From positions 806,001-870,000 of the forward strand of contig JAEUTP010000008.1 of assembly GCA_016787705.1 (NCBI GenBank): 64,000 nt of DNA, in the 5' to 3' direction. Under the pieces are notes generated by a model. The model was not told where the DNA came from, searched no databases, and was given only the letters and a program-made list of their open reading frames with translations. The position numbers and the translations under genes were made by a program. Source of the DNA: Bacteroidia bacterium. Its GTDB lineage: Bacteria; Bacteroidota; Bacteroidia; B-17B0; Aurantibacillaceae. Positions 55,604 through 63,142 of this stretch are shown piece by piece (the stretch's first letter is position 1; each line of letters starts with the position of its first letter).

Positions 55604-57658
55604 TTATTCAATAATTAACTTACGCGAAATTTTTGCGCCGTTAATATTAAGGTTAACCAAATAAATTCCGCTTTCAGGAGTTTTAGTTTGGTTGATGTTT
55701 AGATTGTGGTGACCGGCATCTAAATTAAGATCTTGTTTTTCTATAATCCGTCCTGTAACATCTGTAATTTTATAATTTATTATTGCCTTGTCGCTTAAAA
55801 CAAAATCAAGAGTTGTTATACCGTTGCTTGGATTAGGATACAGCTTTAAAAAAATAGAACGTGATAGATCATTTTCTTTCACACCATTTGGTGTATCAAA
55901 ATTAAGATCATCTAAAAAGAAATTATTCCCATGGCCTGCAACTGAATCTGCTTTAAAATAAAAACGTAATTTTACACTTGCCGTATTTAAGAATGGTGAA
56001 AAAGCCGGGTGATTTGAAATGACATACGTTTTAAATTGTGATGAAGTTGGAAAGAATGGTGTTGTTGAAGTGCCGCCTGAACCTGATGCAAGTGAAATAT
56101 TATTAGGTTGATAAATATCTGTCCACTCACCACCGCAGTCACTGGCCTGAATTTTAAACACATCAGTATTAGATGAGTTATAGCGCGCATACGCATATTT
56201 AAAAGAAAAAGAAGCCCCCGGATTATTTAAAAAATCGTAAGACGTTGTTTCTAAAATATTAATATCACTTGCGGGTTCCTGTGACCCGTCAACAAAATAA
56301 CTTTTAGTTCCTGAAGCAGCAGCAACGATTGATTGTGCCCAGGGCGCACCACCGCTGTTAATGACATTAAATCCCACGGGTAATCCGATAACTTCAAAAC
56401 TTTCAGAATTGCCGCTGGTGATTGCCGCAGTATTTATTACCAAAACAGTTTTTGTAATTACTGCAGAGCTATTACTGTTTGAAACCTGTAAACTTACAGT
56501 TTTAACTCCTGCACTTGGAAAAATGATGTTTGCACTTGAAGCGTTTGGATTTGTTACTGAGGCGCCACCACTGGCAGACCATGACCAGGCTGTAACTGTA
56601 CCATTATAGGAGTAATCATTAAAAGTAATTGCCTGGCCTGTACATACTGTATATGAATTGTTGTTGCTACCTGCTTCGGCAATCAACTGACAAGGTGATG
56701 AAGGATTAATAACACCGGTTGCAATTAAATTAGCATTGGTCCATAAATTACTTCTACCGGCAAGTGTGCTGTTAATGGCGGCTGCCATAACTGCTGCCTG
56801 GCCTGCGGTAAACATCATACCGCAACCTGAATAATCTTCATAGTTCTGATGATTTTCGGCTACGCCTGCATTGCAAATGGCAACGGTTGTAGAAGGACAA
56901 GTATAAAAACCTTTAGTAACCGGTGTGTCGCCAATACCATCATCGCCACAGGCAATTCCGGGATTACCATTGCCCCAGATATGTGGTACACCAAACCAAT
57001 GGCCAACTTCGTGTGTTAGTCCGCGTGAGTGTTGTTGTGTTCCTGTTCCAATACTTCCAACTCCACCATGAATGGCAACAATAGCATCCTCTGCGGGGCC
57101 TGTAGATCCGGGGGCATAAGCATAAGCACCCGTACTGTTAAACGTTGGAATATCTTTAACAATATAAATATTAAGATATTTAGAAGGATCCCAGGTGTAA
57201 ATATAATACTGTGGTAAAATATCCCAATGCGCTAAGGGCGTGTAATGGCGTATGATGCCTGTTGTACAATTACCATTAGTATCTTTTGTTGCCAAACGAA
57301 ATTCAAAATTCACATCAGCCGCCTGGAAAGGAGGAAGAATAGAAATTGTATCCGCATTTTGTTTTCTAAAATCCCTGTTCAAAATATACATAGCATCCAA
57401 AATTTGTGCATCGCTAATATTCTCTGATCCACCAAGATGTAATATATGAAACACAACAGGAATAGTATATGCAGGAACTGCAGAAGGTTTTGCTGCAAAG
57501 GCAGATTGTTTTATTTTGTTTAGCTGCGCTTCTTTAATAGCAGGATTTGCCGTCCATATTTTTTGCGTTAATTCATCATAACCACAACTTTTTAAATTTT
57601 GTGCAATGGAATTACCAAAAGACAGTGCTAATAAAAAAAGAAATAAAAGTGTTTTCAT
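55604..57658 (-). CDS. T9SS-secreted M43-type (pappalysin-like) metalloprotease
   Basis: 684 residues. Signal peptide (MKTLLFLFLLALSFGNSIAQ), propeptide, then a catalytic domain with HEVGHWFGVPHIWG (about residues 213-226: three zinc His and catalytic Glu) and GCGMMFTAGQ for the Met-turn region. Next a PKD domain (TVCTGQAITFNDYSYNG to TVLVIN), a beta-sandwich (420-600) and a T9SS sorting domain (LKLYPNPSNGI). Related to PAPP-A/ulilysin proteases. The promoter region carries a perfect TAnnTTTG box, a 14-bp palindrome and paired direct repeats. Confidence 0.9.
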   Translation of the reverse strand: MKTLLFLFLLALSFGNSIAQNLKSCGYDELTQKIWTANPAIKEAQLNKIKQSAFAAKPSAVPAYTIPVVFHILHLGGSENISDAQILDAMYILNRDFRKQNADTISILPPFQAADVNFEFRLATKDTNGNCTTGIIRHYTPLAHWDILPQYYIYTWDPSKYLNIYIVKDIPTFNSTGAYAYAPGSTGPAEDAIVAIHGGVGSIGTGTQQHSRGLTHEVGHWFGVPHIWGNGNPGIACGDDGIGDTPVTKGFYTCPSTTVAICNAGVAENHQNYEDYSGCGMMFTAGQAAVMAAAINSTLAGRSNLWTNANLIATGVINPSSPCQLIAEAGSNNNSYTVCTGQAITFNDYSYNGTVTAWSWSASGGASVTNPNASSANIIFPSAGVKTVSLQVSNSNSSAVITKTVLVINTAAITSGNSESFEVIGLPVGFNVINSGGAPWAQSIVAAASGTKSYFVDGSQEPASDINILETTSYDFLNNPGASFSFKYAYARYNSSNTDVFKIQASDCGGEWTDIYQPNNISLASGSGGTSTTPFFPTSSQFKTYVISNHPAFSPFLNTASVKLRFYFKADSVAGHGNNFFLDDLNFDTPNGVKENDLSRSIFLKLYPNPSNGITTLDFVLSDKAIINYKITDVTGRIIEKQDLNLDAGHHNLNINQTKTPESGIYLVNLNINGAKISRKLIIE

Positions 57659-57675
57659 ACAATAATTTTATATTT

Positions 57676-57703
57676 CAAATTTAGAATTGTTTGTATATAC
57701 AAA
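57676..57703 (-). promoter_or_regulatory. Promoter with overlapping palindrome, M43 protease gene
   Basis: Minus strand: TTTG (57703-57700), 16-nt spacer, TAAATTTG (57683-57676), an exact -7 box ending 18 nt before the ATG. A perfect 14-bp palindrome TTTGTATATACAAA (57690-57703) covers the -33 element and spacer and could be a repressor site. Confidence 0.55.
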
Positions 57704-57715
57704 ACCTAAAAACTC

Positions 57716-57747
57716 ATATCTGGCAAGCTCAGACATATATCTGGCAA
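57716..57747 (-). promoter_or_regulatory. Paired 11-bp direct repeats upstream of the promoter
   Basis: ATATCTGGCAA occurs at 57716-57726 and at 57737-57747, exactly 21 bp apart (two helical turns), with no mismatch. The block lies just upstream of the -33 box at 57703, the usual place for an activator. Regulator unknown. Confidence 0.5.
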
Positions 57748-57770
57748 AAGGCTTATACAAGTTACAAAAT

Positions 57771-59006
57771 TTAAGACAAATTCTGCAGTTTTCGCAAATG
57801 AATTAATTGCTCTTTTTCAGAGGTAAATACCGGCTTATCTTTTTTCTTTAATAACTCGTTTACTTCCTCTAAAATTAAATTATTTTGATAATAATTATCT
57901 CGTGCAAAGTGTACAAATTTTAAGATCATGAAGCCATCAAACCAATCAAAAAAGCGTTTTTGAAATTGTTGTTTTGATGTTGTGTTGCTTTTTATTTCTT
58001 TTAGTTTTTCTTCAAAATTATTTTCTTTTAAAAATTGTTTTATTGCTTCTGAAAGTAAATTCACTTCAAATGTGTTTTTATAAAGATCGATAGCAAAAAA
58101 GGTTTTAAGATCTTCAAATATGGAAAAAGAATAAGTTTTAAAAGGTTCTTCTTTTTTTTCAATAAAATTTTGTTGGGCACGCCCTGTTCCAAAAGGTACC
58201 CGTGTACTTATGCGTGCGCTCGGGTAAACAATAGCTGTGTTTAATTCAACCACCTTACCATAATGAAATATTTTAGTTAAAAAATAAAAATCTTCACCTG
58301 CCTTTCGCTTATTCATACCACCGGCTTTACAATAAACACTGGCTTTTGCCGCCATGCTGCTGCCTATGGTGTGAAAGGCATAAGGAAAATAGCAATAGTT
58401 TAAAGCTTCTTTATAGTAACGCAAAAATAATTCGTAATAAATTATTCCGGTTTTAAGCTGTTCGTCTTTTTCATTTTCAATATCGTGCTCAAAATGCAAG
58501 CAAATGGTATTATATGTTTCAGGTTTTGCAGCATATTTTTCCAATTCAACTAAATATTTTTTATTTACCGTACTATCGCCGTCAAAGCAAATCAATAAAC
58601 CATCATATTCAATCTCTTTAAAACGGCGAATGGCCTCATCCATACCAATTTTGCGCGCCAGGCCAACCCCCGCATGTTTAACCGGAAGGTTGCTTACTAA
58701 AATAAAATAGAAGTATATGTTTTTGTAATTTGTAAATTTTTGTTCCAGTTCTTTTTTTTGTTTGTGATGAAAATTGCCGGCTTCTTTGTCTTCAACAGAA
58801 CAGTTTAAAACAATAATTACTTCTGTAATACATTGCGTTGGCTCGCAATCCAATAATGAATTTAATGTCCTTTCAAGCTCCGGCTCACAATAAGCGGGAA
58901 TAATGACAGCCTGCTTACAATCTTTGTTAATTGTTTCATTAATAAGTTTTGTTGTATTGCTAAACTTATTTAAATAGGTTTGTGTTATAGAAGTAAACGC
59001 ACTCAC
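57771..59006 (-). CDS. Family 2 glycosyltransferase
   Basis: 411 residues, start GTG at 59006. GT-A fold: AVIIPAYCEPELERTLNSLL, then GVGLARKIGMDEAI and the metal-binding ICFDGDST, then GGMNKRKAGEDFYFLTKI typical of GT2 acceptors. No clear membrane helix, so probably peripheral. Donor and acceptor sugars unknown. It is divergent from folA with only 20 bp between the two start codons, so promoters must overlap coding sequence. Confidence 0.85.
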   Translation of the reverse strand: MSAFTSITQTYLNKFSNTTKLINETINKDCKQAVIIPAYCEPELERTLNSLLDCEPTQCITEVIIVLNCSVEDKEAGNFHHKQKKELEQKFTNYKNIYFYFILVSNLPVKHAGVGLARKIGMDEAIRRFKEIEYDGLLICFDGDSTVNKKYLVELEKYAAKPETYNTICLHFEHDIENEKDEQLKTGIIYYELFLRYYKEALNYCYFPYAFHTIGSSMAAKASVYCKAGGMNKRKAGEDFYFLTKIFHYGKVVELNTAIVYPSARISTRVPFGTGRAQQNFIEKKEEPFKTYSFSIFEDLKTFFAIDLYKNTFEVNLLSEAIKQFLKENNFEEKLKEIKSNTTSKQQFQKRFFDWFDGFMILKFVHFARDNYYQNNLILEEVNELLKKKDKPVFTSEKEQLIHLRKLQNLS

Positions 59007-59026
59007 ATTACAAAAATAAGTTTATT

Positions 59027-59512
59027 ATGATAATAGCAGCCATAGTTGTAACAGATTTAAATAATGGAATAGGTAAAGACAATCAATTACTTTGCCATTT
59101 GCCGGCAGATCTTAAATTTTTTAAAGCTACAACTATGGGTAGCCCTGTTATTATGGGCCGCAAAACCTACGAAAGTATTGGCCGATTGTTACCGGGAAGA
59201 AGAAATTTAATTATTACCCGCAGTGGCGATTATAAGGTAGATGGCGCCGAGATCTTTCATTCGGTGGAAGGTGCATTAAAATATTGTACTGAAGAAAAAG
59301 TTTTTATTACCGGTGGCGCAGAGATTTTTAAAATATCTATGAGTCTTATAAATGTTATTTACCGAACTGTTATTGATCACAAATTTGAAGCCGATACTTT
59401 TTTTCCGGAAATTAATAAAGCAGAATTTAAATTAGTTTGGGAAGAGCCTCATAAAGCTGACGAAAAAAATAAATTCGATTTCAGATTTCAGAAGTGGGAG
59501 AGAATTAAGTAA
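59027..59512 (+). CDS. folA: Dihydrofolate reductase
   Basis: 161 residues, normal length. IAAIVVTDLNNGIGKDNQLLCHLPADLKFFK, then IMGRKTYESIG and LPGRRNLIITR (NADPH binding), and FITGGAEIF (adenosine-binding loop). The catalytic acid is Asp27 in the PADLK block. It reduces dihydrofolate to tetrahydrofolate. A palindromic repeat element follows directly. Confidence 0.96.
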   Translation: MIIAAIVVTDLNNGIGKDNQLLCHLPADLKFFKATTMGSPVIMGRKTYESIGRLLPGRRNLIITRSGDYKVDGAEIFHSVEGALKYCTEEKVFITGGAEIFKISMSLINVIYRTVIDHKFEADTFFPEINKAEFKLVWEEPHKADEKNKFDFRFQKWERIK

Positions 59513-59516
59513 ATAT

Positions 59517-59605
59517 TTAACCACTAAGATCAAGGAAGGCGCGAAGGCCTCAAAGCTTATTTTTTTGTGTTCTTTGTGAAAGCACTTTGTGAGCTTTGTG
59601 GTTAA
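59517..59605. repeat. Gene-free palindromic element related to GxxExxY flanks
   Basis: Left end TTAACCACTAAGATCAAGG (from 59517), right end on the minus strand TTAACCACAAAGCTCACAAAG (from 59605). The centre includes AGGC/GCCT and TTTTTTT. The ends match the flanks of the GxxExxY cassette at 20412-20936, which share TTAACCAC(T/A)AAG. It fills the gap between the convergent folA and mqnD genes exactly and could also act as a terminator. Confidence 0.6.
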
Positions 59606-59606
59606 A

Positions 59607-60434
59607 CTAATCAATTATCAATTTTTCGTTATTATACTTAAATAATTTCAGCTCTTGCGCTTTTGCAAATAATAATTCTACAGCGTTAATTCCTTTTTCA
59701 CCAAGATCAATAGAAAAATCGTTTACGTAAAGTGCAATGTGCTTTTTCATTACCTCTTCGCTCATTTCCTGTGCATGCGCCTTTACATAATCCATACAAC
59801 TTTCAGGATTGGCATAAGCATATTCAACACTTTTTCTGATGAGGCGATTTACTTTTTGATGAAGTTCAGGATCTAAATTTCGTTTTATAACAATACCACC
59901 AAGCGGAATAGGAGCGTGAATCATGGCATCCCAGTATTCGCCAAGGTCCATTATTTTTTCAAGACCACGTTCCATATAAGTAAACCTGTTTTCATGAATG
60001 ATCAATCCGGCATCTACTTCTCCACTTAAAACCGCGTTTTCTATCTCGCTAAAAACGTATTCTTTTTTATTGGTAAGTTTTGGAAAAGCAATGGATAAAA
60101 GCAGGTTAGCAGTTGTGTATTTACCCGGAATTGCCACTTTCATGTTATCCAGGTTAAGTTTAAATTTTTTTGAGTGTACCAATAGTGGCCCACAATTAAA
60201 GCCCAAGGCGCTTCCAGCTTTTAATAAAATGTAGTGATCTAAAGCATAAGCGTAAGCATGATAACTTAGTTTTGTAATATCCAGGTAACCGTGTAGGGCC
60301 TTTTGGTTAAGGGTTTCAACATCTTCTAACCGTACTTCAAATTGCAAACCTTCGGTATCAATTTTACCGTGAATTAATGCATCAAAAATAAAACAATCGT
60401 TCGGGCAGGGCGAATATCCTATTGTCAACTTCAT
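59607..60434 (-). CDS. mqnD: 1,4-dihydroxy-6-naphthoate synthase
   Basis: 275 residues from ATG 60434. The frame extends 23 codons upstream, but that part overlaps mqnB more and lacks family residues. Starts MKLTIGYSPCPNDCFIFDAL with the family block DVETLNQKALHGYLDITKLSYHAYA and later IPGKYTTANLLLS, MIHAPIPLGGIVI and FSIDLG. It converts the cyclic de-hypoxanthine futalosine to 1,4-dihydroxy-6-naphthoate in the futalosine menaquinone pathway. Its ATG overlaps the mqnB TGA (ATGA). Confidence 0.93.
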   Translation of the reverse strand: MKLTIGYSPCPNDCFIFDALIHGKIDTEGLQFEVRLEDVETLNQKALHGYLDITKLSYHAYAYALDHYILLKAGSALGFNCGPLLVHSKKFKLNLDNMKVAIPGKYTTANLLLSIAFPKLTNKKEYVFSEIENAVLSGEVDAGLIIHENRFTYMERGLEKIMDLGEYWDAMIHAPIPLGGIVIKRNLDPELHQKVNRLIRKSVEYAYANPESCMDYVKAHAQEMSEEVMKKHIALYVNDFSIDLGEKGINAVELLFAKAQELKLFKYNNEKLIID

Positions 60435-61093
60435 TTGTTTAAGTCTGTAATAAGTGAAACAACAAAAGCGTTTAAATTGTTTATGGCTAAAGGCATATTC
60501 CATTTACTTTTATCACGTTTTTCAACGTAATTAGAAACCGCCCTGAGCTGGTAATAATTTTCTGATAGTCCGGCACAAGCTCTCAAAAATGCAGCGCCTT
60601 CCATACTTTCAACATCGGCATCAAAAAGTGATGAGATTTTTTTGATGCTCTCTTCATTGCCGTGCACTTTGTTAACCGTAATACCTTTAACCTTTTTTAA
60701 ATTATTTAGTTTTAAATTATCAACTATTAAATGACTATGATAAATATTTGTTCCGCCTAAATTCATATCGGCGTATTTAATATGTAAGTTACCATCTTCA
60801 GCACCCATTTCACTGATGGTATCTTCAATAACATTTACCACTTCACCAATTTGTATGCTACGGTTAAAAGTACCGCAAACTCCCATATTTATAACGTGAT
60901 CAAATAAATTGTGCGATGATCTGCCCATATGATAGGCTGTGTTTACCATGCCTACACCGGTTATAAGAATGGAGAGGTCCGGGCCTTCATCTGCAAGAAA
61001 CATTCCTTCTTCAGAATGCGTTTTTATTTTAAAATGTTCCAGCAAAGGAGCTACTTCAAATTTTGTTGCTGCAACTATTAAAAACTTAGGCAT
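60431..61093 (-). CDS. mqnB: Futalosine hydrolase
   Basis: 220 residues from ATG 61093 (a TTG at 61099 is less likely). PNP/UDP-phosphorylase-like nucleosidase fold with LIVAATKFEVAPLL, ITGVGMVNTAYHMG, INMGVCGTF and DVESMEGAAFLRAC, and the catalytic Asp/Glu region RAVSNYVEKRD. It removes hypoxanthine from futalosine; mqnD follows in the same operon. The other pathway genes (mqnA, mqnC) are not in the window. Confidence 0.92.
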   Translation of the reverse strand: MPKFLIVAATKFEVAPLLEHFKIKTHSEEGMFLADEGPDLSILITGVGMVNTAYHMGRSSHNLFDHVINMGVCGTFNRSIQIGEVVNVIEDTISEMGAEDGNLHIKYADMNLGGTNIYHSHLIVDNLKLNNLKKVKGITVNKVHGNEESIKKISSLFDADVESMEGAAFLRACAGLSENYYQLRAVSNYVEKRDKSKWNMPLAINNLNAFVVSLITDLNK

Positions 61094-61173
61094 GATCAAA
61101 ATTAAACATTACAATTTAATTAGCCGCAGGTTTTGTAAATCTGCACGGGTTTTCTTTTGCAATAATTAAAATG

Positions 61174-61191
61174 ATCTGTGTAATCTGTGGC
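61174..61191. repeat. Dispersed-repeat-like fragment upstream of pterin synthase
   Basis: ATCTGTGTAATCTGTGGC contains a direct repeat of the ATCTGTG unit. I recall this phrase as a widely dispersed short repeat in Bacteroidota intergenic DNA. It lies just before the candidate start of the first pterin synthase gene, so it may be part of its leader. Confidence 0.35.
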
Positions 61192-61223
61192 AAAATATAA
61201 TGGATTTACTTAAATTTGCCCCC

Positions 61224-61634
61224 ATGGTTTATCTTACCCGTCACGAACATTTTAACGCTGCCCACAAATTATACAATCCTAACTGGAGTGAAGAAAAGAA
61301 CACCGAGGTTTTTGGAAAATGTGCTAATGCTAATTGGCATGGGCATAATTATGAATTAATGGTAACCATAAAAGGTAAAGTAAACGCTGAGACGGGTTTT
61401 TTAATGGATGCAAAAGCTTTAAGTGTTATTTTGCAGCAACATGTTTGCGAAAAATTAGATCACCGCAACCTTAATTTAGATGTTGATTTTATGAAAGGTG
61501 TATTGGCTAGTACAGAGAACCTGGCTATGGCCATTTGGAAGCAAATTATACCACATTTGCCCAAAGGTGTTGATTTACATTGTGTTAAATTATATGAAAC
61601 ACCTCGTATTTGTGTAGAATACTACGGAGAATAA
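61224..61634 (+). CDS. 6-pyruvoyltetrahydropterin synthase-like protein (copy 1)
   Basis: 136 residues from ATG 61224, which matches the N-terminus of its neighbour (YLTRHEHFNAAHKL). A longer ATG at 61200 adds eight residues next to a repeat. Zinc His residues: HEHFNAAHKL and WHGHNY. The catalytic Cys is in CANANWHGH, i.e. Cys-x5-His-Gly-His, the mammalian PTPS spacing; QueD has Cys-x3. DHRNLNLD and TENLA are the other conserved blocks. Same family as the next gene. Confidence 0.88.
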   Translation: MVYLTRHEHFNAAHKLYNPNWSEEKNTEVFGKCANANWHGHNYELMVTIKGKVNAETGFLMDAKALSVILQQHVCEKLDHRNLNLDVDFMKGVLASTENLAMAIWKQIIPHLPKGVDLHCVKLYETPRICVEYYGE

Positions 61635-61793
61635 GCTCTTTTTTAATAATTATTCTTAACTTTATTCTCTGAAACAATTTTGTAAAATTGTATATCAAAT
61701 TTATAAACTCTTTGTAAGCAAACTTCTTACACGCCGTTTATAAAACTTAATTAGTATAGCCTAACCACCTATTTCTGATTTAAAAAAAAGAAT

Positions 61794-62207
61794 ATGGACA
61801 ATAAAGTTGCCGTTTATCGGAAAGAACATTTTAATGCAGCTCACAGGCTGCATAATCCGGCATTAAGCGATGTTGAAAATGCTGAACTTTTTGGTAAATG
61901 TAATTATGCCAATTATCATGGGCATAATTATGAATTAATTGTGAAAGTAATAGGTGAAGTTAACCCAAAAACCGGTTATGTAATAGACCTTAAAGTTTTA
62001 GGCGATCTTATAAAAGAATTGGTGATAGAAAAATTCGATCACAAGAATTTGAATTTAGATACAGTTGAATTTAAAAACTTAAATCCAACAGCAGAGAATA
62101 TTGCAATAGTAATATACAATATGCTTCGTCCAAAAATTGACAAAAAATACGAACTAAAAATTGTTTTATATGAAACAGAAAGAAATTATGTTGAATACCC
62201 TGCATAA
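61794..62207 (+). CDS. 6-pyruvoyltetrahydropterin synthase-like protein (copy 2)
   Basis: 137 residues. KEHFNAAHRLHNP, CNYANYHGHNYE (again Cys-x5-HGH), DHKNLNLD and TAENIAIVI. It is a tandem paralogue of the previous gene, similar in length, with a 159-bp gap between them. Its end overlaps the start of folE, so it is probably cotranslated with it. With dihydroneopterin triphosphate supplied by FolE, the expected product is 6-pyruvoyltetrahydropterin. Confidence 0.9.
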   Translation: MDNKVAVYRKEHFNAAHRLHNPALSDVENAELFGKCNYANYHGHNYELIVKVIGEVNPKTGYVIDLKVLGDLIKELVIEKFDHKNLNLDTVEFKNLNPTAENIAIVIYNMLRPKIDKKYELKIVLYETERNYVEYPA

Positions 62208-62886
62208 AGATGATATAAATTTAAGCGAGATGAGTGCTGATGAGATTGGGAACGAGCATATAGGTACAAGCATTGAAACGCCAATGAAAAAAGATGCGTT
62301 TGTAATGACAAACGAAGAAAAAATAAAAAAAATTGAATCTCACTTTAAAGAGATCATGGAAACTTTGGGTTTGGATCTTACCGATGACAGCTTAAAAGGA
62401 ACACCGCAGCGGGTTGCAAAAATGTATGTGACAGAAATTTTTAGCGGCTTAGATCCTGCCAATAAACCTTCGGCAAAATTATTTGAAAATAAATATAAAT
62501 ACAACCAAATGCTGGTTGAAAAGGATATTACTTTTTACAGTAATTGCGAACATCACTTTGTACCTATTTTTGGAAAAGCACATGTAGCCTATATTTCAAA
62601 CGGTAAGGTAATTGGTTTATCAAAGCTTAATCGTATTGTGCAGTATTTTGCAAAACGCCCGCAGGTACAAGAGCGTTTAACAGTACAAATAGCAAAAGAA
62701 TTGCAAAATGTTTTAAAAACCGAAGACGTTGCTATTTTAATTGACGCGAAACATTTATGCGTTTCGTCAAGAGGTGTGCAGGATCATAATTCTGCAACTG
62801 TAACTTCTTTTTATGGTGGTAAGTTTGCGGGTGAAACTACTAAACAGGAGTTTTTAAAATATATTGAAATGAAAACTCAATATTAA
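62170..62886 (+). CDS. folE: GTP cyclohydrolase I
   Basis: 238 residues from ATG 62170 (the frame opens at TTG 62161, and ATG 62188 is also possible). The catalytic part (about 55-235) has GTPQRVAKMYVTEIFSGL, the zinc/active block YSNCEHHFVPIFGKAHVAY, IGLSKLNRIVQYFAKRPQVQERL and HLCVSSRGVQDHNS. The N-terminal 45 residues are acidic and variable. It makes dihydroneopterin triphosphate from GTP. It overlaps the upstream pterin synthase by 38 nt. Confidence 0.95.
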   Translation: MKQKEIMLNTLHKDDINLSEMSADEIGNEHIGTSIETPMKKDAFVMTNEEKIKKIESHFKEIMETLGLDLTDDSLKGTPQRVAKMYVTEIFSGLDPANKPSAKLFENKYKYNQMLVEKDITFYSNCEHHFVPIFGKAHVAYISNGKVIGLSKLNRIVQYFAKRPQVQERLTVQIAKELQNVLKTEDVAILIDAKHLCVSSRGVQDHNSATVTSFYGGKFAGETTKQEFLKYIEMKTQY

Positions 62887-63076
62887 TCATCAACTTCATC
62901 TATTTCTATTTGTTTTATTTATGATAAAATACTTTTACAAGGTATTTTTTCTGTTCAATCCTTATTGATTCCGCTCTGTGTAATTTTCAATTTGAGCTTT
63001 TGTAACTATAAAAGAAAAAAACTGTTACTCTTAACCGGCAACAACCAAATTTTTAGTAATACTTTCATTTGAATTG

Positions 63077-63107
63077 AAGCCCCCTTCTTATTCCCCCAAA
63101 GGGGGAA
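63077..63107. repeat. C-rich palindromic motif
   Basis: GAAGCCCCCTTC is followed closely by TTCCCCC-AAA-GGGGGAA (63091-63107), a perfect 7-bp stem with a 3-nt loop. It lies between convergent ends and may act as a terminator for either side. The phrase resembles recurrent intergenic motifs of this phylum. Confidence 0.4.
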
Positions 63108-63142
63108 AGATAGAACAGCATCCATTATACTATTATGCTTTA

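Noticed and set aside
61224..62207. QueD (queuosine) assignment of the two pterin synthases
   Set aside because: Both have Cys-x5-His-Gly-His rather than Cys-x3-His-Gly-His, and folE is adjacent rather than queC or queE.
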